Positions 31,456 to 42,035 of a DNA stretch of 64,000 nt are shown here, piece after piece. Location: positions 18,022,361-18,086,360 of the forward strand of contig OZ029918.1 in NCBI GenBank assembly GCA_964023275.1, given 5' to 3'. Below the pieces are notes generated by a model. That model was not told the origin of the DNA and made no database searches. It saw nothing but the letters and a program-made list of their open reading frames with translations. The translations under genes were made by a program, and so were the position numbers. Numbering within the stretch: the stretch's first letter is position 1; each line of letters begins with the position of its first letter. This DNA comes from Norana najaformis (Eukaryota > Annelida > Clitellata > Crassiclitellata > Hormogastridae).

Positions 31456-32080
31456 CAGTATATCATGTGCTCCATTCATAAGGGTAAGGTGATAGCACTT
31501 ATTCTCCTTGATTTGTCTGCTGCCTTTAAAATTGTGGACCATGTTCTCCTTTTGTATTGTCTCCAGCATTGTTTTGAGGTTTCTGGTCCTGCCATACATT
31601 GGTTGATACTTATTTCAGCCTACGAACTCAGTATATTTAAATGGACATTATTCGTCTAATGATTTTTTTGACATGTGGTGTTCTGCAGGGTCCTGTACTT
31701 AGTCCATTTTTGTTTACATTATACACCACAACACTGGATGCATTGCTTGACAATCATTCACTGGAATATCATTTCTGTGCTGATGATACTCAAATCCACA
31801 TTTCATTTGACAGTTTTTCTTGTCATTCGTCTGTGCAGCTGTTGTCTGATGCCTTTTTGGAGCTGCAGTCTTGGATGGCTGCTAATAAAATCCTCTTTAA
31901 CCCATCGAAAACTGAATTTTTGCTACTGGGCACTCCACAGCAACTTCAGAAGTTTGAATGGCTTAAATCCCAGGGGTTAAAGCTGGGGACTCATTTGTTG
32001 AGCTGACTGATGTTGCTCATAATTTGGGCATTGTTTTTTATTCTGCTGTGTCTCTCAGAGACTATGTAATGGTTTCTGTG
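31456..32080 (+). pseudogene. LINE-B, polymerase part after the LINE-D insertion
   Basis: Continues the LINE-B sequence from 29685. Motif A is LILLDLSAAFKIVDHVLLLY, motif B GVLQGPVLSPFLFTLYTTTL and motif C YHFCADDTQIHISF. Then [19 protein letters not shown]. Motif B has LQG for the usual PQG and motif C has CADD, so the polymerase is degraded. It ends at the repeat starting at 32083. Confidence 0.85.
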
Positions 32081-32082
32081 TA

Positions 32083-32409
32083 CCGATCCTCCCCTTTTAA
32101 TCTGCATTTGATTTTATGAGTAATTTGTGTATATAGTATTAGGTGCTTAGCTAGACTTATAATACATAGTTTAGCATGTTTAATGTGTGTTTACTTTGCC
32201 TATGGTAGTGTAAGGATAGTGATTTAGTAGGCAGATCAGCACCTAGGGATATAAGCTAGTTTATTGGTAAAGACCAGCCTAGGTAGCTACTTAGAATTAG
32301 TGTTGATAAACATGCTTCTGCTGTGTCGTGATGGCAGACATGTTACAAGCTTGAAATCTACGAAGGCAAAATCCAAGGATGACTAGTCAGATTCAAATGG
32401 CTGCCATTA
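32083..32409. repeat. dispersed repeat of unknown type, 0.33 kb, copy 1
   Basis: Matches 63200-63515 in the same orientation from cgatcctcc to gccattaaa. Shared words include aaagaccagcctaggtag, tctgctgt, ttgttacaa/tgttacaag and aaggatga. Non-coding, no terminal inverted repeat seen. The flanks differ between copies: LINE-B on the left here, LINE-B on the right at 63516. Confidence 0.75.
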
Positions 32410-33513
32410 AAAACCAAATGATCGCTTGTGCATTGAAGATGCATGAGGCAGCACATGGCATCAGAAATGGAACATCATCATCATCAAGCAGGCATATTTT
32501 ACAGAGGGTATGAAAGGCTGCGAACGTTAAAATGTGAGGAGTCTTACGCTGGAGACGAAATGGTGAACTCGTGATAAAATCCTTTGTATTTCTCCTGGTC
32601 GATTTGAAGTTTGAGCTACTACAGTTAGATTCTTGACTCGTTAGGAAGAGATTTCCTAAGTGGTTTAGTAGAACCATGAACAGTGACTTACCTGTTGGAC
32701 GTCTTGTCAGTGGCAGCATGTGGTAAATCTGTTGACTTGATCTGTTGTGTTAAGTGAACAGCAAGGATTGCGTTCGTTTGGCTAATTGAGTCAAAGTATC
32801 GAGTAACTCAACCAAGTTAAGCAAACTGAGAAGGGCTGTGTTCGTAAGGAATCATCAATAAGGCAATTACCTAGAATTACCTAGTTGAACTTATCGTCAA
32901 AACTTATTGGCGAACTGTAGACTTTGCTACAAACTATATCCATGAAAGTGGAGTTTCTATCGAAAGAAACATATCGAAATTATACACCAGTTCAGTCCAT
33001 GTACTTGTCTTCATTTTTGATGGAATTGAGTGGAAAACTGCGTCATCTTCAGAACGAATCTGTAGGAATGGTGATTCATCCATGAAGGAACTGTAACTGA
33101 GATAACTTGAGTCAGCTTTAAGCAACGTGGGAAGGGAAGTGTAAATTCACATATTAATAAGAATATGTAATGTGCTGGTCTTAGGTAGGCTAAGGCTAAT
33201 GGATTAGAAATTCTATTGAATATACATTGATTTCAAAACATTTAGACATTTATTTGTAATAAAACTCATAATCTTAAATTGACAGCGATTGTAATAAGCC
33301 ATCATATCATCAAACCTCAAAATTCTATTGTAAGGGTTTGACAGAGTAAGGCTTGGGTTAACTTGCAAGGGAATAGTAGATCACTTATTGCAGCATACAC
33401 CTGGCTCAAATTCTTACTAAATATTGATTGCTAGCATCTCACGTGCAATCAGTACACTGCAGTGAAATAGTTCAAAGAGAGTAAGACAGGGCATGACAAT
33501 CTGTAAGTCGTCA
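32410..33513. other. unassigned intronic spacer
   Basis: No gene recognised. Frames at 32393-32719 and 32934-33125 (minus) lack known motifs. A segment near 33165-33200 (gtgctggtcttaggtaggc) resembles the reverse complement of part of the 0.33-kb repeat. Confidence 0.35.
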
Positions 33514-33514
33514 T

Positions 33515-36500
33515 TAGGGTGGCCCTAATTTTCTCATTTGTAACTCTCACCCTCTCAAATGGTTTCATTCTATTAAGAAACATTTTGTGTAAAACTAGAA
33601 GCAGATCGATCTGCAGAGGTCACTCATGGGGGCCAAAGTTTACAATGTAATTAGCATGGTATGAACTTTCATAAATTCTTTTGCACAGTGCACATGGCTC
33701 ATGGTTCTTTGCACATGAGTCCTTTGCACAATGCACATGGCTGTTTTGCTCACGTGTCCTTTTGCACATGAGTCTTTTACACATGCAACCAACTTCCTAT
33801 AAAAGACAGTAAACTAGCCACAACAGATGAGATGAACATGCACTCGCTGAGAGACAATCAGAGCCAAAGGAGATGAACAGAGCCAAAGAAGAAAGTCAAA
33901 GCTGAAACTTGCCCACCAAGAATGGTTGGAGTAGCAGATGAAGAAGATGATCGTAGCAGAAGAAGAGGGTCAGAGCCGACACTCACCCACCGAGAACGGT
34001 GGAGCAGCAGATAAAAGAGACGGTTTGAGCCGAAGAAGATGGCAATGCGTTCGCAAGATTACCTAGTTAGCCCTGCAGAAGGGATAAAAGGAAGTAAACT
34101 ACCATTGGAAAAACAGGTTCTTGGCCACATTATGCATTGCCACAGTGTACTGAAAGAGGATATCCAGACGGCAGTGACCCACACCATACAGTGAGTGGAA
34201 TATTTCTGGTCCTGCACTAGAATTTCAACTGTACATCACCAACACTCTATCAAAAAGCTTGAGCAACTATTCTATGAATGGCAGGGGCTGAAGAAGAACA
34301 AGTCATCAGTCCCAGACTCAAACAACCAAAGAAGCTATGTTTTTTAGACAGAATCAGGGAACTGTTTGACATTGCACATGCTAACGCCATGGAGCTCATC
34401 AAGAATCAAGAAGACAGGCTCTTCCTCGAATCACAGTGGAAAAAGGAACGAACGGGCTGCACGACTGGAGTTGGCAGTGCGCTGCTCCAACAAAAGCAGA
34501 AGCAGTGGGAGAAAGAGGAGATGCTGTAAAGGAGGCGACAGCGATCCCAACTTCAGAAAGACGCCCTTTTGGAGAAAGTTATGTTGGAGAGCAGCACCGA
34601 CTCAGAAGAAAGTCAGTGTGAATGTGAAGATCAAGATCCACGTCCCAGTACGATTACTGCTAACCTGCCACGAAATCGAGGACGCCAAAATGTTTTATCA
34701 CCAGGACTGGCAGCTATGCTTGATCAAAATGGACTCAATGACAGGGTCACCATGATGATAGTCTTTGAAGCATCTAGGGCTCTCTAACATGACCCATAAG
34801 TGCTTGCACTTAACAGGTCAACCATCCAGCATCTACACTGAAGAAACCAAAAAGCAGCAGCTGCTGGCATTGTACAGGCATTCAAACCAAACATGATCCT
34901 GACAGTACACTGGGATAGCATGCTGATGTTTGATTTGACAGGGAAAGAGAAAGTGCATAGGCTGCCTATTCTGGTTTCAACAATGGGGAAGAAGAAACTG
35001 TTGTCAATTCCAAAGATAACCGCAGGAACTGGCCAAGCTGTGGCCGAAGTTGTGCACAACAGAATATAAGAATGGGGCCTGGAAGGCTTGGTCTGGGGCA
35101 TGTGTTTTGACACAACCAGTTCTAACACTGGCTGACTATCAGATGCCTGTGTCATTCTGGAGCAACTACTGGGCCGGCTTCTTCTACACTTCAGCTGTCA
35201 ATACCATATCATGGAACTTGTATTGGCTGCCACCTTTGGAGTATGTATGGGACCCAGCCATGAACCACAAGTCCTCGTCTACAAACGGTTTCAAGAACAG
35301 TGGTCATCCATCGACAAGGAAGATACAACAATGCCTTCTCTGATATTTCACCTCATCTGAGCTCATTCATTTCTGAGACGAAGTCATGTATTCTGTGAGC
35401 AGCAGCAGCAGGATCAGCAACCCCTTGAGTTCTACCAATAACTACTCCAACTAATTCTTGTCTTTTTGGAAAGAACGCTAAATCATGGGACAAACTTCTG
35501 AGCCCCTGGGCCGATGCATCAAGCTTGTAGGATGTCTAAAGGAATATACAGTGTCAGAGTTTGCCTCTTCAGGTCACAGTTCAAACTGTCGGCAAGAGAA
35601 TCTCAGGGACTGCTAGGTGTGAACACATTTCTTACAAAACTTTACATAAGTACTGGTTCATGGCACCTGTGGCTTCCAAAGCAGCTAGGAATGCTGCTCT
35701 TCCTGCAGCAACTTGATGCTTACTCTGATTGCAATATCAGTGCAGCTACTTCATGCAAGCTAGCCGGTCACCTATGGTACCTTTCCGAGGATTAAATCAT
35801 TCTCAGCCTCTTTGATCCGGAGGCAGACTTGACCACAAAATGGGCCCATGCTGAAAGGGTCAACAGAGAAAGAAGGAGCAAACAACCCACTGAAACGGAC
35901 AGAGGTGGACTTGGTGACGGTATAACAGAAGACTTATTGATTTCATGACAGTGTGGAGCAGAAATACATTTGGAACGCTGGGCTTGCTGGTTGGGTTTTT
36001 ACCGAAGACCCTGATACATGGAATAGTGTGGATGAGTTCAGGGCTGCAGAGGCATCGTCAGCCAACAATCATGCAGAGTGAGGTGTCACCGTGATCCAAG
36101 ACAGGGTGCTTTAAGAATGAAGAACAGTTGCAGTATGTGCCTAAAGTTATCAAACAGAGTCAGGAAAACTTTTCCGATGCGAGAAAATTAACACTACTTA
36201 AGAAACCATAAAAGCATACTGTATACTATACATTCAGTATACAGTAGTTAGATTTTAAAAACTGCTCTGTATCGGTTCAAGACTGTTAAATAAACACTAA
36301 GACAGTAGTTTTCATTACAGCTTGATTTCTTGCATGGCTTAGACAAACTGACAGCAAACTTTTTTAATTCTACCATTTACGCTACATGGCTAAGCATTAG
36401 GGTTGTTGAGCAACCTGTAAATATTAAAATTTTTCACTCAAAATTTGCACATAATATTTTTCTTTATAATAAGGAATATCTTGAAAGGGTGAGACTTAAT

Positions 36501-36545
36501 ATTGCTTTGCAATTAATGTTTGCCATATAAATAAGGGCCACCCTA
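33515..36545 (+). mobile_element. DNA transposon with terminal inverted repeats tagggtggccct
   Basis: The left end starts tagggtggccctaatttt and the right end is the reverse complement (tagggtggccctta from 36545 inward). A sub-terminal word, tctcaccct.tcaa, is also inverted at both ends (about 33547-33561 and 36484-36498). Between them lies one decayed transposase-like gene (34278-36170). The flanks may carry a 2-bp AT duplication; no longer target duplication is visible. The superfamily is not assigned. Kolobok has similar AGGG termini, but its TTAA target is not evident here. Confidence 0.8.
34278..36170 (+). pseudogene. transposase-like gene of an uncharacterised family (DTTSSNTG motif)
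   Basis: A degraded plus-strand gene readable across frames. The start is MAGAEEEQVISPRLKQPKKL, then FLDRIRELFDIAHANAMELI. A central segment has LPRNRGRQNVLSPGLAAMLD. The core has ILTVHWDSMLMFDLTGKEKV, CFDTTSSNTG (about 35090-35130) and HIMELVLAATFGVCMG. The end has SKGIYSVRVCLFRSQFKLS and AGHLWYLSED. The spaced acidic residues (HWD, FDTTSSNTG, HIMEL) resemble an RNase H-fold DDE core. Similar uncharacterised proteins are, to my memory, recurrent in invertebrate gene sets. Several stops and frameshifts show it is dead. Confidence 0.7.
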
Positions 36546-37137
36546 ATATGTATATGCCTTTAAATTGGTGCATGTTCATGAAAGAGCAATAATGTGACAG
36601 TACAAATATATGTGATACATCTCACCAATACTGCAATCAGAATAAAGGAAAAAGAAATTCCTGCACAGAACATCATTGCTTGTACATGTACTGCCGTTTG
36701 CTATACAAATGAGTCAGCCAATGTGTTAATATTAATATGTAGTGCCAGTCTTGTAAGACACATTAATGACTTTCTGTGGTAGTTTGCCATCTTTGGAAAG
36801 CTTGACATTGCCGTGTTGTTAACTGAATTAGCACATTAATGGAACATGTTACCGGACTTTTACAGAACCTCGAAGCTGCAGTATATAAATTTACTGAACA
36901 AATTAATTAATAAAATTAATAGATTAACAGCAAGGAGTCCAAATTTAAGTATTTAAAGAGTTTCTACTGAAACATTTCAGATGGTCAGAATTCATAGCAA
37001 ATAGTTAAACTGTGACTGCTGTGATAGACTGGCTTCCTCCCCACCATACACATGTAAAACAATAAACGTTAGTCCAGATTCTTCTAGGAAAATCATGATT
37101 CTCTTGATCTTGCTTATTTGTTTTATGTCATATTTAG
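36546..37137. other. intronic spacer with short repeats
   Basis: Contains 36670-36755, the inverted partner of 21750-21865, and 36819-36862, the inverted partner of 8880-8935. No coding signal before the Ig exon. Confidence 0.5.
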
Positions 37138-37255
37138 ATCACCATGAAGCTTTACCAAGATTTTTGAGGAAACCACATAACTGTCTTGTCGATGAAGGAT
37201 CAGTGGCAAATTTTAAATGCCAAATAGCATCTCCATCAGCCCCTACTATCACATG
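37138..37255 (+). CDS. Ig-domain exon, first half
   Basis: Exon of 118 bases. Acceptor tatttag ends at 37137, donor gtaaaa begins at 37256. With the carried-over g it reads DHHEALPRFLRKPHNCLVDE then GSVANFKCQIASPSAPTIT and ends two bases into a Trp codon. PRFLRKP, DEGSVANFKC (strand B Cys) and PTITW (strand C Trp) are standard I-set landmarks. The Trp codon is completed by the first base of the next exon (39984). Confidence 0.92.
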
Positions 37256-37739
37256 GTAAAAAAAGCGATAACAATCTTGGTTTTTTTATTTACCACTTGT
37301 TTTGCCTAGTGTAAAGGTATTGGTACACAAAACAAGATCATAGATTTTAGATCTCAATTTGTTCTTGCTGCCAGACTGCAAATTTTGCATGAAATTGTTG
37401 ACATATAGTTCCCTCAATTTGAACTTCAAGCTGCCACACAAGAACTAGTTGACCATACCTTCCATTTGTTAGTTGCATCATATTTGCCAAGCCAAACCAA
37501 CATGAGCATAGTTAGACCATGACAGATCACTGATTATGCTAGCAATCTAAAGACTATAATATGTATGGATTATGTGTGAAGACAGCAGCTTTGAGGTGAA
37601 AACAATGTGATAAAATTTTTAATTTAAAAATAGTGACAATAGTTGTTTTAGAAATTTAACACTGAATAAACTTTCTCTGACCTGTTGGAATTTGACCTAG
37701 CTTCTCCAACAGTACTACTGCGCATGCCTGCAGCCATGT

Positions 37740-38570
37740 TGGCCGCATGGCTTTCTATGTGTTATTTTGAAAGATTATAATCGTCTAGCGTGACATAAGC
37801 TCGATAATTTTCTGCAGTTTCGTTGTTTTCTGTTGCCGAGTCTGCATGTCAGAATTATTTTTCCTTTCCAACACGGATTTTCTGCAATTCAGACGGTTTC
37901 TTTGCCTGTTTTTGTGATCTTCTGTGCCTGGAAGAGTCCACCCACAGAGGGGGACAGGCTTCCAGCTTGACTGTCGAGGCTCATACCTTCAGACCAACGC
38001 ACGCCGTCTACGCCGGGAATTTGGTTGGTGGAGGAAGAGCGAAGAAAGTCTTAGGAGCGGCTCCGACTGTCAGCCACGGAACAGTTCAACTAACTAACGG
38101 CTTAACAACCTACCGGCCGGCGGGCGATGAATACCTGCCCGTTCTGCGTATATCCTTCGGATCGGGGAATATCTGAACGCTGTGTTGCTTTCCATCTGCG
38201 AGGAACTGTTGGACAGTGAGACAACCGTGTGCCATCGGCGGCGGATCACATCGCCCATCGTCATTCCTCATCCTTGGTGCTACGTGCTTCAGGAACTTCG
38301 GGACTTCAAAACATGCCATCATCTTTTAACTCTAGTTGGGAATCTGTTGGTATGGCTTTGCGTGTGTGCGCGAGCTTGCAACTGGTGACTCTTCTAGTTG
38401 TCTTTTAGTTTTCTGAGCTATGTTCACTTACAGGATACTATTCTGTCCTTAATGACACTTAACATCATTAGTGACCTTTAACATCAAGTCTAGCGCCGTG
38501 AGTGCCACTGATTAGTCTTTGCTTGAAGAGGCGCTATACAAATTTAAAATTACAATTACAATTACAACAG
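37740..38570 (+). mobile_element. element F, copy 2
   Basis: Matches copy 1 from an ill-defined 5' end (about 37740) through tctgttgccgagtctgc, gtccacccacagaggggg, gagcggctccgactg, catctgcgagg, aactctagttgggaatctg and the tail gcgctatacaaatttaaaa plus ttacaa repeats. Two insertions relative to copy 1 occur near 38090 and 38470. No ORF is conserved between the copies. Confidence 0.8.
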
Positions 38571-38584
38571 ATGATGATTTTGGA

Positions 38585-38775
38585 TCACAATTTTGACTTG
38601 AAACGATCATTGATTCATGCCTTGGGCATTATAATAATGGTGCACTATAGAAGTCTTTAGGTAAAATTAGAAAAATATTTGAAAAATTAAAAAATCCATA
38701 CTAATCTGGAAACATATATAGCACCATTATCATAATGCATTAATCAATGGTTGCTTAATGTGCCTTTTTAACCTC
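38585..38775. repeat. inverted pair of LINE-E 3' ends
   Basis: 38590-38670 resembles the LINE-E 3' end (tcattgattcatgcc, then aatggtgcactatagaag), and 38700-38770 is its approximate reverse complement (tatagcaccattatcat and gcattaatcaatgg). The two tails face each other. Confidence 0.65.
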
Positions 38776-39112
38776 CAGTTTTGCATTTTAACTACAATCT
38801 CATGGCATAACACTTGAAATCCATAATAATTCTCACATTTCTCACACGTTTCATAAGGGAGGTGCTCATTTCCTGCTCTTAGACCCTTAAATGGCAATGA
38901 TGGCAATGGATCAATCCAGGGTCCTGGACATGAGGCCAGCGCTCTGCAGAACTGGCCATTTATTTCCTAGCTTATGCTGGTACCAAATCATGCTTTGTGA
39001 CAGAGACATTATCACAGATAACGTGCAACGCAGAGGTCTAATTTCTCACTCTAAGAAAAGAAAAAGGAAGAAATGCCTGAAGAGAACTGTTCTGCATATG
39101 GTTCGGTTCCTA
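38776..39112. other. unassigned spacer
   Basis: An 83-codon open frame (38891-39142) has a lysine-rich end and no recognised motif. Confidence 0.3.
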
Positions 39113-39812
39113 TTAACGCCTTTACTGTGGAATAAAATTTAGCAGTTTTTTCCACACATACATGTGCATTTATTTTTAAGTATTCTTCAAAAGAATGCAT
39201 GTGATTAAGGAAGACTGGTATTTGTAATTGTAATATTGCTCTTTGCTCTGAGAAACATAAAAGTCAACATATGATAATCTTCCACTGGATCTGTCGTATC
39301 AACAACGGGAACACACGTTCCAGGTGTTCCTTTAAATGCTAAGGATTGACATGTCTCGATTTCATCTCTTGACCATATGCAAACGGCGAACTGCTGTCAT
39401 ACTGCGGTTTTCTGGCTATCATCACTGTCATAATTTTCTGACACCACAATGTTACTAAAATTTAGTTTGCTATCATCATCACTATCATTGGACAAACTAT
39501 CATCACTTTCAGACAACAAACGATGTATTTCTTCATTAGATAAACCATGCTTGCGACCAGCCATTTTTAGTATGAACTATATAATTTTATTTAGTTGGCC
39601 CACCCAGCGTATGACCTAATTCATAATGTGGAAAGCCGTTATTATTATCATAAAGCATTATTATATTTTGATATTGCAATTAGGACGAGTTTATTCAGGA
39701 TACACGGTGAGTGAATAGATGTATATCGTATGGATGAGTTAACTCAGGATTCACGCTGCGTAATGCGTTCCCCCTGGACAAGATAACTCGGGGTTCACGG
39801 TAAAGGGGTTAA
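39113..39812 (-). mobile_element. piggyBac-like transposon, internally deleted
   Basis: TTAA at both ends (39113-39116 and 39809-39812), as required for piggyBac targets. The left end ttaacgcctttactgtg and the right end read inward, ttaacccctttaccgtg, form terminal inverted repeats differing at two positions. The interior encodes only the N-terminal part of a transposase on the minus strand. Confidence 0.82.
39200..39564 (-). pseudogene. piggyBac transposase N-terminal remnant
   Basis: ATG at 39564 starts MAGRKHGLSNEEIHRLLSES, followed by an acidic SDDDSK stretch and an in-frame stop after 55 residues (tca at 39397-39399). After it the frame resumes with FKGTPGTCVPVVDTTDPVED, the N-terminal signature of the piggyBac DDE-domain region (F.G.PG...D..DP). 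The acidic head is typical of the family. The rest of the protein is deleted. Confidence 0.72.
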
Positions 39813-39983
39813 CGACTTCCACACAGTGATTTAGTAGAATTGGGATGTGTGATTTTGCCATGTGTTACTGGAATTTGTGCATAAATGGAACACGTGTATA
39901 AGAATTTTCACTGTACTCGCATACAATACATATTTGTTTGCATGCATAAAGACTGTTCTTTATAAAATTTAATGTCATTTTAG

Positions 39984-40156
39984 GTTTTTCAAAGGCTCAG
40001 CACTCAATACAGGTATTAAGTATATGCCAAAGTATTCAGGCAACATTTACGAGTTAAGAATTAAAAGAATCAAGCTGGCTGATGAAGGCGAGTACACAGT
40101 GATGGCTGAAAATGCATACGGCAGAGCAAGTGCAACTGCTTCATTAAATGTTGACT
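39984..40156 (+). CDS. Ig-domain exon, second half
   Basis: Exon of 173 bases. Acceptor gtcattttag ends at 39983; donor gtaagt begins at 40157. The first base completes the Trp codon of the previous exon. The translation runs FFKGSALNTGIKYMPKYSG, then NIYELRIKRIKLADEGEYTV and MAENAYGRASATASLNVD plus one base (phase 1). YELRIKRIKLADEGEY is the strand E-F signature. The strand F Cys is replaced by Val (EYTVMAEN), so this Ig has no canonical disulphide, which is common in muscle Ig domains. Confidence 0.93.
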
Positions 40157-40845
40157 GTAAGTTTAGCTACAGGTCTATATAGAGTCAATTTATAATTGCA
40201 CCAGCTTATGTGAAACTGTGGATCACAATATTACAGTTCAAAGCGTCAATTTGCACATCAGATTCAAAGCATCGTAAATACTGCTTTCAACTTTAAAATA
40301 TAATATTTGAACTTAATGATAATTATCATTATGCAAATCATAAACTCCATAGTTTGTCAGTGCCACAAATTCTAGGTTGAAAACGAGCAGTTAATTTACT
40401 GGAGCTAAGTTAAAAAACTCATTGAGTTGCAAGTCAGAATCCAGATGTTGGACAGTCAGATAGGGTTGGTCAATGGTTTTGAAGTTGAAGTCTTGAGGAA
40501 GAGTCAGAATAGAGTTCAAAGTGATTGGTAACCAGTGTAACAAGTGCAATGCTGGTGTAATATGCTGATACTTAGTTGTTTTTTTATAGTTCTGGCCAGA
40601 GGGTTTGGAACAATTTGTAGTTTACACAGACCTCTCTGTGATACTAATAAGACGTGAGTTGCAGTAGTGAAGCCTGCTGGAAACCAATGCATTAACTAGT
40701 GGTATAAAGACAGTATGAAGCATAAGGGATCTGATTCTATGAATATTCTGTATGTGAAATTGAGCTAATTTGCATTGTCCCAACATGATTAGAAATGACA
40801 TACTGGAATCAAACATTTTCCATTTTTCTCAAAAACAACATGTAC

Positions 40846-40872
40846 AGTATGTATGTATGTATGTATGTATGC
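40846..40872. repeat. (gtat)n microsatellite
   Basis: About six gtat units in a row, then a degraded unit. Confidence 0.95.
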
Positions 40873-41084
40873 ATGTATATGCTTAGACTGCATGCACATT
40901 CAATATGACTAACAAGCAAGCCATCCAACTGAATGGATGTGAGGTAATCAAATTCATGGAGTTGTTGGCTTGTGCCTAGAAGAAGTTTTTGAAGGATTCA
41001 GAAGCAGTTTATGACCAGCCACCCAAGACTGAATATCATCGAATAGGATATAATAAGAACAAAATAGTCTCGGCATATACATGC

Positions 41085-41295
41085 ATACATTTTTTGCCTA
41101 CGTTGGTCCCACTTGCTGGAATCATCTCCCTCGAGAATTGTGACTTGAGCTCCTTTCTCTCCCCCTCTCAGTATTGGACAGGCACCTGAATACTGTACTG
41201 TTTAATAGTGATTTTACTTGGGTCTGAAGCACCTCTGTTGAGTTTATCCCCTCAGAGGCACTTTATAAATCTCAAATTACAATTACATCGAAAAC
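41085..41295 (+). mobile_element. LINE-D 3' fragment
   Basis: A severely 5'-truncated copy: GPTCWNHLPRELxLE-type codons (gtcccacttgctggaatca), then the LINE-D 3' UTR and the tail tataaatctcaaattacaat. It is inserted in opposite orientation in the flanking LINE. Confidence 0.85.
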
Positions 41296-42035
41296 TGAAA
41301 AGAGCAGTTACTTTTCATTAATACATGGAGTTGATTATGTGATTGTGAATGGCAAATAGTGCAGTTTCAGTGGAGTGCTGTTTGCAGTAGGCAGATTAGA
41401 AGGGAATTTACAGGTTGTGCGATGTAAGGTGATAACCCAGATGACTCGAAATTTTAAAAAATTGAGAGGACAGATGGAGTGATAGTTTGACAAATCATCA
41501 GGAGGGTGAGATGGCTTGAAACTGGCAGAGAAGCAGCCTTCAGCAAGAGAGAGGCTGACTATGTGTGATAATAGGGTCAAAGACATTGAAGTATTCTTTG
41601 AGCCCAAGACATTGAAGTGTTCTTTGAAAGGGCAGTAGGAATGAAGTCCAAAGCACACTGTTTATCAGGAGATGAGAAAATGAGATCACACCATGTAACA
41701 AATTTTTATTTTTTTGTTCCTGGGTAGTAAGTGTTACTTCCTATTTGCTTATGCCTCAGAAGTACGGAAATGGCTATTATTCCCCACAGACTTTGCTTTT
41801 GTGACGAGGACAGTGATATTCTGAAATTTACCTACTTCACAGAACATTCAAGATGAATTCAGTGCTGAGTAAACTTGCAGTAACTGCTAGAACTTTCTAG
41901 AACTTTTGAGAATAAGCTAGAATGTCCGAGAACCTCCTGGAACTTTCCAGACATATAAATAGCAGTATACATACAGTGGCCTTAAGCCCACCAGTTCAGT
42001 TTAGTTGTAGCTGACTAAGTGGATACATATCTGAG

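Larger units (their letters stand above)
40370..41690 (-). mobile_element. CR1/L2-like LINE, minus strand, interrupted by a LINE-D fragment
   Basis: Minus-strand pieces: C-terminus in 40816-40400 (VNALVSSRLHYCNSRLISIT), the segment 41080-40880 with [15 protein letters not shown], and the upstream polymerase in 41658-41335 (SLAEGCFSASFKPSHPPDDL, SNYHSICPLNFLK). The order is collinear, so 41085-41295 is a later insertion and 41690 onwards another. Confidence 0.72.

Noticed and set aside
32083..32409. The 0.33-kb repeat as a solo LTR
   Set aside because: No TG...CA ends or target duplication visible, so I left the type open.
33515..36545. Firm assignment of the tagggtggccct element to Kolobok
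   Set aside because: Kolobok inserts at TTAA; the flanks here (tcat and aata) do not show it.
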